Positions 41,361 through 49,892 of a stretch of 64,000 nucleotides of DNA are shown one piece after another (positions within the stretch are counted from its first letter, which is position 1; each line of letters starts with the position of its first letter). Below the pieces are notes generated by a model, which saw only the letters and a list, made by a program, of their open reading frames with translations, had not been told where the DNA came from and did not search any database. The DNA comes from Streptomyces sp. NBC_01016 (GTDB lineage Bacteria; Actinomycetota; Actinomycetes; Streptomycetales; Streptomycetaceae). The stretch lies in contig NZ_JAPEOQ010000002.1 of the NCBI RefSeq assembly GCF_026341035.1, positions 3,286,001 to 3,350,000 on the forward strand, read 5' to 3'. A program made the translations under genes and the position numbers.

Positions 41361-42716
41361 GTGACGACGCGATCCAACACGCAGGACATCCTCGGCAACC
41401 TCCTTGCCGAGATCGAAAAGCGAAACCCCGCGCAGCCCGAGTTCCACCAGGCCGTGCACGAGGTCCTCGAGACTCTCGCGCCGGTGCTCCAGGCCCGCCC
41501 CGAGTACGCCGAGGCCGCCATTGTGGAGCGGCTGTGCGAGCCCGAGCGGCAGGTCATGTTCCGGGTGCCGTGGCAGGACGACCGCGGCCGGGTCCACGTC
41601 AACCGCGGGTTCCGCGTCGAGTTCAACAGTGCGCTCGGCCCGTACAAGGGCGGCCTGCGCTTCCACTCGTCGGTCAACCTCGGTGTCATCAAGTTCCTGG
41701 GCTTCGAGCAGATCTTCAAGAACGCGCTGACCGGACTCGGTATCGGTGGCGGCAAGGGCGGCAGCGACTTCGACCCGCACGGGCGCAGCGACGCCGAAGT
41801 CATGCGGTTCTGCCAGTCGTTCATGACGGAGCTGTACCGCCACATCGGCGAGCACACCGACGTTCCGGCCGGTGACATCGGCGTGGGCGGCCGCGAGATC
41901 GGCTACCTCTTCGGCCAGTACCGGCGCATCACCAACCGCTGGGAGTCGGTCCTCACCGGCAAGGGGCAGGGCTGGGGCGGCTCCCTGATCCGCCCGGAGG
42001 CGACCGGCTACGGCAACGTCCTGTTCGCCGAGGCGATGCTGCGCGAGCGCGGCGAGGACTTCGAAGGGCAGACGGTCGTCGTGTCGGGCTCCGGCAACGT
42101 CGCCATCTACACCATCGACAAGCTGCACGCCCTCGGTGCGAACCCGGTCACCTGCTCGGACTCCTCCGGGTACGTCGTGGACGAGAAGGGCATCGACCTC
42201 GAACTGCTCAAGCAGATCAAGGAGGTTGAGCGGGGCCGTGTCGACGCGTACGCCGAACGCCGCGGCTCCTCCGCCCGGTTCGTGCCCGGCGGACGCGTCT
42301 GGGACGTCGCCGGTGACGTGGCGCTGCCGTCGGCCACGCAGAACGAGCTGGACGAGAACGACGCCGCGGCCCTCATCCGCAACGGCGTCAAGGCGGTGTC
42401 CGAGGGCGCGAACATGCCGACGACGCCCGAGGCCGTGCACCTGCTCCAGAAGGCGGGCGTCGCCTTCGGCCCCGGCAAGGCGGCCAACGCGGGCGGCGTC
42501 GCCGTCAGCGCGCTGGAGATGGCGCAGAACCACGCCCGTACGTCGTGGTCCGCGCAGCGGGTCGAGGACGAGCTGGCGCACATCATGAAGGACATCCACG
42601 CCACCTGCCACGAGACCGCCGAGCGCTACGGCGCCCCCGGCGACTACGTGACGGGCGCGAACATCGCGGGCTTCGAACGCGTCGCCGACGCGATGCTGGC
42701 GCAGGGCGTCATCTGA
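41361..42716 (+). CDS. gdhA: NADP-specific glutamate dehydrogenase
   Basis: A 451-residue (from GTG 41361) hexameric-type glutamate dehydrogenase that makes L-glutamate from 2-oxoglutarate and ammonium with NADPH. Conserved stretches are 'RGFRVEFNSALGPYKGGLRFHSSV', 'GIGGGKGGSDFDPHGRSDAEVMRFCQSFM', 'DIGVGGREIGYLFGQYRRI', and the Rossmann 'VVVSGSGNVAIYTIDKLHALGA'. GTG 41361 has GAAAGG 6 bases upstream; the in-frame ATG at 41331 has a Shine-Dalgarno-like GGGAG touching it and is less likely. A GlnR-like box precedes and a strong hairpin follows. Confidence 0.96.
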   Translation: MTTRSNTQDILGNLLAEIEKRNPAQPEFHQAVHEVLETLAPVLQARPEYAEAAIVERLCEPERQVMFRVPWQDDRGRVHVNRGFRVEFNSALGPYKGGLRFHSSVNLGVIKFLGFEQIFKNALTGLGIGGGKGGSDFDPHGRSDAEVMRFCQSFMTELYRHIGEHTDVPAGDIGVGGREIGYLFGQYRRITNRWESVLTGKGQGWGGSLIRPEATGYGNVLFAEAMLRERGEDFEGQTVVVSGSGNVAIYTIDKLHALGANPVTCSDSSGYVVDEKGIDLELLKQIKEVERGRVDAYAERRGSSARFVPGGRVWDVAGDVALPSATQNELDENDAAALIRNGVKAVSEGANMPTTPEAVHLLQKAGVAFGPGKAANAGGVAVSALEMAQNHARTSWSAQRVEDELAHIMKDIHATCHETAERYGAPGDYVTGANIAGFERVADAMLAQGVI

Positions 42717-42741
42717 CCCCGAGCGGCAGTGAGTTGTAGAG

Positions 42742-42767
42742 GGTGGGGCGGCGCGCGCCGCCCCACC
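42742..42767 (+). terminator. Perfect palindromic terminator after gdhA
   Basis: A 26-base perfect palindrome, arms GGTGGGGCGGCGC and GCGCCGCCCCACC, lies 25 bases after the gdhA stop and is followed by a pyrimidine run TTCCTTTCCT. This fits a factor-independent terminator. Confidence 0.8.
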
Positions 42768-42873
42768 TTCCTTTCCTGCACGGCCAGTTGGTCCGGCACG
42801 GCGGTGGCGGACCGGATGCCTCCGGCCTAGCGTGAAGTGCTCCGCCCCGGAACACACGCCAGGGAGGCACCGC

Positions 42874-43314
42874 ATGACCAGTCAGGACCGACAGACCGTG
42901 GCCGGCTCGTCGGCCGAGCTCGGCGCCGCCCACGCATCCGCCGCGCTGCTGGAACGGCTGGCCGACAAGCTCGGCGGCCGGGCCTCCGTCGCCGCCGTCT
43001 TCGGCGAGCCGGTCTTCCGGGAGGGCATCACCGTCGTCCCGGTCGCCCAGGTCGGCTTCGGTTTCGGTGGCGGCGCCGGGCGTGAGAAGGCGGCGGACAA
43101 GGACGGGGAAGGCGGGGGAGGCGGAGGCGGTGCGGGGGCCAAGCCGCTCGGCTTCATCGAGATCAAGGACGGGACCGCCACTTACAAGCCGATCCGTGAC
43201 CCGTGGGTGGACGTGGCCCTGCCGCTCGCCACGCTGCTGGTCGGCGTCGTCGGGACCAGGGTGCTGCGCGCGGTGGCGAAGTCCCGGTCGGCTCGGCGCG
43301 ACAAGGCGGAGTGA
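42874..43314 (+). CDS. GerW (YtfJ) family spore protein
   Basis: A 146-residue protein with the GerW/YtfJ pattern: 'LADKLGGRASVAAVFGEPVFREGITVVPVAQVGFGFGGGAG', a Gly-rich linker, 'GFIEIKDGTATYKPIRDP' and a C-terminal hydrophobic segment near residues 115-133. Homologues in Bacillus are needed for normal spore germination; Streptomyces copies are small membrane-anchored proteins of unknown function. AGGGAGG precedes ATG 42874. The stop is one base before the P450 start, so the two are coexpressed. Confidence 0.82.
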   Translation: MTSQDRQTVAGSSAELGAAHASAALLERLADKLGGRASVAAVFGEPVFREGITVVPVAQVGFGFGGGAGREKAADKDGEGGGGGGGAGAKPLGFIEIKDGTATYKPIRDPWVDVALPLATLLVGVVGTRVLRAVAKSRSARRDKAE

Positions 43315-43315
43315 C

Positions 43316-44659
43316 GTGACGGTCGAAGGGGTCGAGGCGCGGGCCATTCCGGCTCAGCGGCGTGATGATCGCGGTCTGCCCTGGGTCGGGCAGCTCTTCG
43401 CGTACTCCAAGGATCCGGTCGCGTTCTACCGGCGGGGCTGGGAGCGGTACGGGCCGGTCGCCCCGTTCCATGTGCTGGGCAAGAACTCGGCGATGCTGCT
43501 CGGTCCCGACGCCTGCGGCGAGGCGCTGCTGAACAAGGACAAGGCGTTCGCCAACGAGCCGGCGTGGGCGCAGCTCGTCGGGCCCTTCTTCCATCGCGGG
43601 CTGATGCTCATCGACTTCGACGAGCACAAGGCGCACCGCCGGATCATGCAACAGGCCTTCACCCGCGAGCGGTTGGCGGCGTACACCCGGCGCCTCCACC
43701 CCGCGATCGAGCACGGCATGGCGGGCTGGGAGGAGAGCGCGGAGTTCCCCTCGTACTGGAAGCTGAAGCAGCTCACGCTTGACATCGCGGCCGACCTCTT
43801 CATGGGTGGCGCGAAGGACACGGGCCAGGCCGAGATGGACCGGGTCAACAAGGCGTTCATCGCCTGCGTCCAGGCCGCCGCGGGCGTCGTACGCGCCGAT
43901 GTGCCGTTCACCCGGTGGGGCAAGGCGTACCGCGGACGCAAGGTGCTCGAGGGGTTCCTGCGCCACTACCTCCCGGCGAAGCGCGCCGAGCAGACCGACG
44001 ACATCTTCTCGGTCCTCTGCCATATCGAGACGGAGGACGGCGAGCGGTTCACCGACGACGACGTCGTCAACCACATGATCTTCCTCATGATGGCGGCGCA
44101 CGACACCTCGACCGTCACCACCTCCACGATCCTGCAACACCTCGGCCAGCACCCCGACTGGCAGGAACGCTGCCGCGCGGAGGCGCTCGCGCTGGGCCCC
44201 GCGCCGTCGATGGCCGAGCTCGAGGGCATGGAGTCGATGGACCTGGTGATGCGCGAGGCGCTGCGGCTGCGGGCGCCGGTCCCGACGCTGGTGCGGTACG
44301 CGGTCAAGGACACGACGATCCAGGGCGTGCGCATCCCCGCCGGGACGGACGTCCTCGTGGGCGTCCAGTTCAGCCACCTCATGGACGAGTACTGGACGAA
44401 CCCCACGGGGTTGGACCCGGACCGCTTCGGCCCCGACCGCCGGGAGGACCGCTCGCACCGGTACGCCTGGGAGCCCTTCGGCGGCGGCGTGCACAAGTGC
44501 ATCGGCCTGTACTTCGCCGGCCTGGAGATCAAGGCGATCATGCACCGCATGCTGCGCGCCCACCGCTGGACGGTCGACCCCGCCTACGAGCCGCCGATGG
44601 ACTACCACTCCCTGCCGTTCCCCAAGGACGGCCTGCCGATCGCATTGACCGGACGCTAA
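43316..44659 (+). CDS. Cytochrome P450
   Basis: A 447-residue P450. The I-helix motif is 'MAAHDTSTVT' (about residue 258-267), the ExxR is 'EALRLR', and the haem-binding loop is 'FGGGVHKCIG' with Cys near 395. The short length without a membrane anchor fits a class I soluble actinobacterial P450 that uses ferredoxin and reductase partners; the FprB-like gene at 3.5 kb is one candidate but is not linked. GTG 43316 follows the GerW stop by one base. The substrate is unknown; the pairing with a GerW-type protein suggests a developmental or membrane-lipid role. Confidence 0.93.
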   Translation: MTVEGVEARAIPAQRRDDRGLPWVGQLFAYSKDPVAFYRRGWERYGPVAPFHVLGKNSAMLLGPDACGEALLNKDKAFANEPAWAQLVGPFFHRGLMLIDFDEHKAHRRIMQQAFTRERLAAYTRRLHPAIEHGMAGWEESAEFPSYWKLKQLTLDIAADLFMGGAKDTGQAEMDRVNKAFIACVQAAAGVVRADVPFTRWGKAYRGRKVLEGFLRHYLPAKRAEQTDDIFSVLCHIETEDGERFTDDDVVNHMIFLMMAAHDTSTVTTSTILQHLGQHPDWQERCRAEALALGPAPSMAELEGMESMDLVMREALRLRAPVPTLVRYAVKDTTIQGVRIPAGTDVLVGVQFSHLMDEYWTNPTGLDPDRFGPDRREDRSHRYAWEPFGGGVHKCIGLYFAGLEIKAIMHRMLRAHRWTVDPAYEPPMDYHSLPFPKDGLPIALTGR

Positions 44660-44707
44660 CCCGTCCGGTTACCTCCCTGTTGTCTGTAAAGTTCCTTTAG
44701 GGACTTT
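44649..44707 (+). terminator. Two hairpins after the P450 gene
   Basis: CCGGACG (44649-44655) / CGTCCGG (44662-44668) spans the P450 stop codon. AAAGTTCC (44688-44695) / GGGACTTT (44700-44707) follows in an AT-richer stretch. The first may terminate the P450 transcript; the second could also belong to the leader of the next gene. Confidence 0.4.
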
Positions 44708-44791
44708 CGGTCCTTACAAAGGCCATATGTGATCCCCGACGATTGTCCCTGGAGGACCACGCGGAAGGGGGAAACCCAGGGAGGTCAGTAC

Positions 44792-47161
44792 ATGGTCGGC
44801 ACCGGTGCGCCCGGCGGCGGCGCGAGAGCGGCTGCCAGGTATGCGGCGGACGGCACACGGAGCCCGACACGTGTGGTCGGGCTGCTGCTCGCCGCAGTGG
44901 CGGCCCTGTATGTGGTGGCGCCCGCGGTGCACTCGGCGGCCGTCCCTCTGGTCCACGCCGAGCTCGGCCTCGGCACGGGCCACGAGGTCGTCGCCCGCGT
45001 CGTGGGCTCGTCCCTGGCACTGCTCACCCTGGTCGTCGCGGGACGGGCCGGCGACCTGCGGGGCCGACGCTCCGTACTGATCCTGGCCCTGGCGGGGCTC
45101 GCCGCCGGCTGCGCGCTGCTCGCCGTCGCCTTCGACGGCTGGTCCTACGTGTTCGGGCGGATCGTCGTCGCCGTGGCTCTGGCCGCGGTCTTCGTCAGCT
45201 GCCTCGCCTTTCTGCCGACCGTGTTCCTGCCCGGCCGGATGCGCAAGGTGATGGGCGGCTGGCTGGCCGCGATGTCCGTGGGCTTCGTGCTCGCCGTGAA
45301 CCTGGCGCCGCGGGCGGCGTCCACCACCGGGTGGCGCGTCGCCATGGCCACGATGACCGTCGCGGCCATCGCGGCGCTCTTACTGGTGCACCGCTACGTA
45401 CCCGAACCCTCCGCGGCGACCCGGCATCCGATGCCGGACCGGCCGCGTGCCGCCTGCCTGATCGCCTTCGGCGTCCTCGCCCCCGCGGCGCTGCAGCTCG
45501 CCCCCGTGTGGGGGTGGGCGGACCCGCGCGTGGGCCTGCTGCTGCTCGCCGCCACGGTCGGCCTCGTCCTCGCGCGGCTGCGCTGCCCCGGCCTGTCGGT
45601 GGCGTCCCGCGGGCGCCCGGCGCTGATGCCGGGAGCGCTGCGGGCGGGCGCGCTGATCGCGGGCCTCGCGCTCGGCTTCACCCAGGTCGTGCTCGCCATG
45701 GCCCTCCCGTCGCTCGCGGCCGAGAGGGGTGGCGGTCCGGGGTCCGCGGCGTTCGTCATCTCGGCCTTCGGCGTCGGCGGCGCGGCGAGCTGTCTGCTGG
45801 TGCGGCGCCGCGCGATCGAACCGGTGACGGGGTCCTCACTCGGTCTGCCGCTCGCCGCGCTCGGCCTGGTCCTGCTGCACGCCGGACTGAACGTGCACGC
45901 CTACCCGGTGGCGGGCGACTTCGCCGTCGTGGCGCTGATCGGATTCGGCGTCATGCTGGCCGCCGCACCGCAGATGGCGCGCTACCTCGCCGCCCTTCCC
46001 CGTACCTACCTCGGCACCAGCGCGGCCCTGCTGCCCGGCGCCATCCTCCTGGGCACCGCCGCCGCACAGTCCCTGCCCTACACGTCCGCCATCGACAGCG
46101 CCCCGCTGCCCTCCGAGGCGCGCCAGCTGCTGCGCGTCGGCACGATCGTGCTCGCCGTGGCCGCGCTGCTGCTCGGCCGTGTCGCGGTCTCCGTGGCGGT
46201 GGCCTGCGCCGCGGGACTGCAGTATCTGCTGACGCGTACGGGCATCGGCGACGCCGGCACCCTGATCGTCGCGCTCGCCTTCGGGGCCGCCGCCGGCGCC
46301 GTCGTCTGGTCACGGCGGGAGCAGCGCGACCGGCTGACCCGGATGAGCCAGACCGCGAGCACCCTGCAGCACGCCGTGCTGCACCCCATACCCGAGGACC
46401 TGGGCCGGCTGCACCTCGCGAGCCTGTACCGGCCCGCCACCGCGGACACCGGCATAGGCGGCGACTTCATCGAGGCCCTGCACACCCCGTTCGGCACCCG
46501 CATCCTGATCGGCGACGTACGCGGCAAGGGGCTGCAGGCGGTGCAGACCGTCACCGACCTGCTGGGCTGTTTCCGCAGCCAGGCGTTCGAGACGGAGGAG
46601 CTCGGGGAGCTCGCCGCGCGCCTCGACCGGCAGGTGCTGCGCGCCGCCGCCACGCGCGGGGACGAGGAGCTGTTCGCGACGGCGCTGCTGCTGCAGCACG
46701 ACGGCCCGGGGCAGAACGCCTGCGACCTGCACGTCGTCAACTGCGGCCACCTCACCCCGCTGGAGGTCACCCCCGCAGGCGTCACGGAGTTCGACGTCCC
46801 GACCCTGCTGCCCCTGGGCTTCGGCACACTCGGCTCCGGCGCCCCGCTCACCCCGCACACGGTGCGCCTGGGTGCCGGCGCGACGCTCGTGGCCCACACC
46901 GACGGTCTGAGCGAGGCCCGGAACCCGACCGGCGAGTTCTACCCCCTCACCGAGGGCCTGACCCGGGCGCCGTACGGCACCCCCGAGCACCTCGTCTGCC
47001 ACCTCGACGCCGGCGTACGCGACTGGACGCACCACCTGGCCGACGACATCGCGATCATTGCTCTGCGCCCGGCGGAGACGTCCCTTGCCACAGCGGAACT
47101 GGGCGCCCCACGGAACGGGGAGACGCGGGACCCCGCAGGGCGGTTCAACGGGACGGTGTGA
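44792..47161 (+). CDS. MFS transporter-SpoIIE (PP2C) phosphatase fusion
   Basis: A 789-residue protein. Residues about 25-505 form roughly 12-14 transmembrane segments with an MFS loop (GRAGDLRGRRSVLILAL). Residues about 525-775 form a SpoIIE/PP2C phosphatase: 'TGIGGDFIEA', 'LIGDVRGKGLQAV', 'NCGHLTPLEV', 'LVAHTDGLSEAR', 'LADDIAIIAL', with the metal-binding Asp residues intact. GGGAGG precedes ATG 44792. It may be a membrane receptor that dephosphorylates an anti-anti-sigma factor in response to a transported or sensed compound. It is convergent with the STAND protein gene. Confidence 0.85.
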   Translation: MVGTGAPGGGARAAARYAADGTRSPTRVVGLLLAAVAALYVVAPAVHSAAVPLVHAELGLGTGHEVVARVVGSSLALLTLVVAGRAGDLRGRRSVLILALAGLAAGCALLAVAFDGWSYVFGRIVVAVALAAVFVSCLAFLPTVFLPGRMRKVMGGWLAAMSVGFVLAVNLAPRAASTTGWRVAMATMTVAAIAALLLVHRYVPEPSAATRHPMPDRPRAACLIAFGVLAPAALQLAPVWGWADPRVGLLLLAATVGLVLARLRCPGLSVASRGRPALMPGALRAGALIAGLALGFTQVVLAMALPSLAAERGGGPGSAAFVISAFGVGGAASCLLVRRRAIEPVTGSSLGLPLAALGLVLLHAGLNVHAYPVAGDFAVVALIGFGVMLAAAPQMARYLAALPRTYLGTSAALLPGAILLGTAAAQSLPYTSAIDSAPLPSEARQLLRVGTIVLAVAALLLGRVAVSVAVACAAGLQYLLTRTGIGDAGTLIVALAFGAAAGAVVWSRREQRDRLTRMSQTASTLQHAVLHPIPEDLGRLHLASLYRPATADTGIGGDFIEALHTPFGTRILIGDVRGKGLQAVQTVTDLLGCFRSQAFETEELGELAARLDRQVLRAAATRGDEELFATALLLQHDGPGQNACDLHVVNCGHLTPLEVTPAGVTEFDVPTLLPLGFGTLGSGAPLTPHTVRLGAGATLVAHTDGLSEARNPTGEFYPLTEGLTRAPYGTPEHLVCHLDAGVRDWTHHLADDIAIIALRPAETSLATAELGAPRNGETRDPAGRFNGTV

Positions 47162-47185
47162 CCCCCTGGTCCGCAGCGTGCCAGG

Positions 47186-49087
47186 TCACCCGGACAACCC
47201 CGGAATGATCGGCTCCGGGGCGGCCTGCCCGGTGCGCAGGACCGTGAGGAGGGAGCGCAGCGCGGCGTGGGCCTGCGGCGCGCAGGTGGCGGAGTCGGCG
47301 TCGGACACCGCGCGGTGGGCGCGCGTCCAGGCTCTGGCGGCGCGGCCGTTGTGGTGGTCGACGAGGGCCAGGGCGTAGCGGGCGCGCATGCTGGACCACA
47401 CGTCGTCGCGCAGCCCGGGCTGGGCGAGGGCGGCGAGGGCCGCGCGGTGGGCGGCGCGCGGCTCGGTGTCGCGCCGGGCGAAGGCGAGGGCCGCGAGGTA
47501 GACGGCGCGGCCCGGCCCGCCGGTGGAGTGGTCGGGGGTGAGGACGCAGGCCTGGTCGAAGAGGTCCCCGGCCTGGAGGGGGTCGCCGAGGGTGAGGGCG
47601 ATGAGGCCGTGGACATGGGCGATGCGGGCCAGCAGGGTGTCGTCGCCGTCGAGGACGGCACCGGGCCAGATCCGGTCGAGCAGGGTGAGGGCGGTGTCCG
47701 GGTCGGTGCGCGCGGCGAGCCATGCGGCGAGCCAGGCCGCGGGGGCCGCCGAGGGGTGGTCGTCGGGGCAGCGTGCCAGGAGCTGGAGGAGATAGCGCAG
47801 CCCGGCCGCGGCGTGACCGGTGACCCACCAGAACCACAGGCGGGTCGCGGCCTCCAGGGCGGCGACGGTGACCTCGGGCCGGGGGTCGGTCAGCGCGTAC
47901 CGCAGGATGGCGTTGAGGTTGTGCTGCTCGTCGGCCACCAGGCGTAGGGCCTGTGTCTGATGACCGTGCTCCCACAGGTGTTCCGCGAGGTGAACGACCC
48001 GTCGGCAGTGCCCGGCCCGGCGTTCGACGGCGATGTCCAGCTCGCCGGCCTCGGTGAGCCGGCGCTCGCCGAACTCCCTTACGGCCGGGGGCATGCGATA
48101 GCGCGGCTCGCCGGGGCCGTGCGGGTCGTTCTCGTGCTGGAGCAGGCCGAGCGAGGCCAACTGGGTCAGCAGGCCCGGCACTTGATGCGGGGCGATCTCG
48201 CCGCCGGTGCACAGCAGAACAGCCGCCGCCTCGCCGAACGACCCGGCCAGAATGCTGGCCCGGCTCCACACCATCCGCATCCAGGGGGAGCACAGCGTGT
48301 GCACGGCCCCGACGGCCTCCTCGACGGAACGGTGCCGCCGCAGCCGCGGCCGGGGGCTGTGCAGCCAGGACTGCCCGTGCTCCACGAGCTCGGCCAGGTC
48401 GTGCAGGGAGTACGACCTCAGCTGGGCGGCGGCGAGTTCGATCGCCAGGGGCAGTCCGTCGAGGGTGTGGCAGACGGCCTCGACGCGCTCGAGGGTGGCC
48501 GGGTCGCGGTGCCGCAGCGCGCCACCGGCCGTGGCCAGGAACAGGCGCGCGGCGGGCGAGGGGGAGCCGTCGTCCTCGGGCTCGGTGGGGAGCGGGCCGA
48601 GCCGCAGCACCGCTTCGTCGCCGAGCCCGAGGGGGCGGCGGGCGGTGATCAGGACCTGGAGTGTCGGGTGGCGGAGCAGCTGCCGCTGGACCACGCCGAC
48701 ACACTCGTCATGGACCGGGTCGATGTCGTCCAGGAACAGCAGGACCCGGGGGCCCGCCCGCCGTCCTGCGGGCGGGCCGTCCGGCGAGAGCGGGGTGCTG
48801 AGCAGCGCCTGCCGCACGGCGTTGCGGAAGTCCCCCGGCCGGCCGGACGCCTCCGGCCAGGACACCCGCACGACCTGCCGCCGGGACCGCCGGGACCTCT
48901 GAGCGGCGACGTCGCTCAGCAGGCTCTTGCCGACCCCGACGGGGCCGGTGACGGTGACGAGCCGGTGGCCCGCCAACAGGCTCCGTAGTTGGGTCAGTTC
49001 CGCCTCTCGCCCGATGAGGGAGCCGTCGGCCCTGCTGTCCGCGACGAGCCTGAGAAGCGTGCCGACCTCGCCGGCTTGCTTGCGCAC
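47186..49087 (-). CDS. STAND/NB-ARC ATPase without HTH domain
   Basis: A 633-residue protein with an N-terminal P-loop (TVTGPVGVGKSLLS, near residue 45-58), Walker B 'VLLFLDDID' near residue 118, 'LDGLPLAIELAAAQLRS' (GLPLA motif) and a helical TPR-like C-terminal half. Unlike AfsR/LAL regulators it has neither an N-terminal SARP domain nor a C-terminal LuxR HTH. It may act as a signalling ATPase or a partner of a separate DNA-binding protein. Start GTG 49087. Convergent with the MFS-phosphatase gene, 24 bases apart. Confidence 0.8.
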   Translation of the reverse strand: MRKQAGEVGTLLRLVADSRADGSLIGREAELTQLRSLLAGHRLVTVTGPVGVGKSLLSDVAAQRSRRSRRQVVRVSWPEASGRPGDFRNAVRQALLSTPLSPDGPPAGRRAGPRVLLFLDDIDPVHDECVGVVQRQLLRHPTLQVLITARRPLGLGDEAVLRLGPLPTEPEDDGSPSPAARLFLATAGGALRHRDPATLERVEAVCHTLDGLPLAIELAAAQLRSYSLHDLAELVEHGQSWLHSPRPRLRRHRSVEEAVGAVHTLCSPWMRMVWSRASILAGSFGEAAAVLLCTGGEIAPHQVPGLLTQLASLGLLQHENDPHGPGEPRYRMPPAVREFGERRLTEAGELDIAVERRAGHCRRVVHLAEHLWEHGHQTQALRLVADEQHNLNAILRYALTDPRPEVTVAALEAATRLWFWWVTGHAAAGLRYLLQLLARCPDDHPSAAPAAWLAAWLAARTDPDTALTLLDRIWPGAVLDGDDTLLARIAHVHGLIALTLGDPLQAGDLFDQACVLTPDHSTGGPGRAVYLAALAFARRDTEPRAAHRAALAALAQPGLRDDVWSSMRARYALALVDHHNGRAARAWTRAHRAVSDADSATCAPQAHAALRSLLTVLRTGQAAPEPIIPGLSG

Positions 49088-49359
49088 CTTGTGTCCTTTG
49101 CGGCTTCGATGAATGGAACGAAGGGTGGTGAGCGAAGATCAGCAGAATCGTTACTGTCGCGACTCCCAGCAGCTTCAACGCCGGTGGCGCGCCCCGGTAG
49201 TGCGCGTGGGCGCAGGCGTACCCGCAGGGCAGACAATTCGGATGCCCTGGCTGACGAAATCCATGAAAAACACCAATCAGGGGCACATTTCACGCACTCC
49301 TGCGCATAGGAACTCCACATAGAGACGTCCGGTCAGGACGTCCACCCCGCCGTGACGGG

Positions 49360-49593
49360 TCAGGGCTCCCGGCCGTTGAACACGTCATTGCGCAGCAGCT
49401 GTTCGGCGCACCAGCGGAAGTGGCCGTCGTCGTCGCCCATGCCGAACAGGTCGTAGGTGGTCAGGGCGTACGCCGCCTGGTAGGCGCTCAAGGTGGCGGG
49501 CGCGTAGCCGAGTTCGTCGGCGAACAGCCGGGTGAGCTCCTCGGTGTGGGCCGCCGCGTGCGGGCCGCACGGGGCGACCGGGGGCGTCCGCAT
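49360..49593 (-). pseudogene. Short ORF, possible gene remnant
   Basis: The 77-residue frame from ATG 49593 encodes 'HTEELTRLFADELGYAPATLSAYQAAYALTTYDLFGMGDDDGHFRWCAEQLLRNDVFNG', which reads like genuine protein with helix-forming composition, reminiscent of the C-terminal end of a kinase/phosphotransferase-type protein. The preceding residues are low-complexity and there is no good ribosome-binding site. I do not recognise it firmly; it may be the tail of a lost gene. Confidence 0.35.
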
Positions 49594-49807
49594 GGATGTT
49601 GGGCGGTGTCGAGCAGGTGTTGGCGGAGGGCGGACGCGTGTCTTTGGGTGTCTCACCCGGCCATGCCACCGTATTCACCCCTCATCCATGTCAAATCATG
49701 GTTCATGGCGGCTTGTTGCGTCGATCAGCACAGCAAATACAGGGCTCATAGCGGCAATTGGTGCACGACCTGTTGCCCCAGAGGCTTCAGCGCTTTAGCG
49801 TTCTCGC

Positions 49808-49823
49808 ACTCAACCGCTTGAGT
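49808..49823. promoter_or_regulatory. Candidate LacI operator upstream of the second LacI gene
   Basis: ACTCAACCGCTTGAGT is a perfect inverted repeat (arms ACTCAA/TTGAGT around CCGC) containing CAAnCGnTTG, the typical LacI-family core. It is 70 bases before the LacI start, suggesting autoregulation. Confidence 0.6.
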
Positions 49824-49892
49824 TCAGGGCAGTTGGGTTTCGGGCCGTCCCGTTCGGGGGCGGCTTGCCGGTAGGCGTGGCAGGAGAATTCC

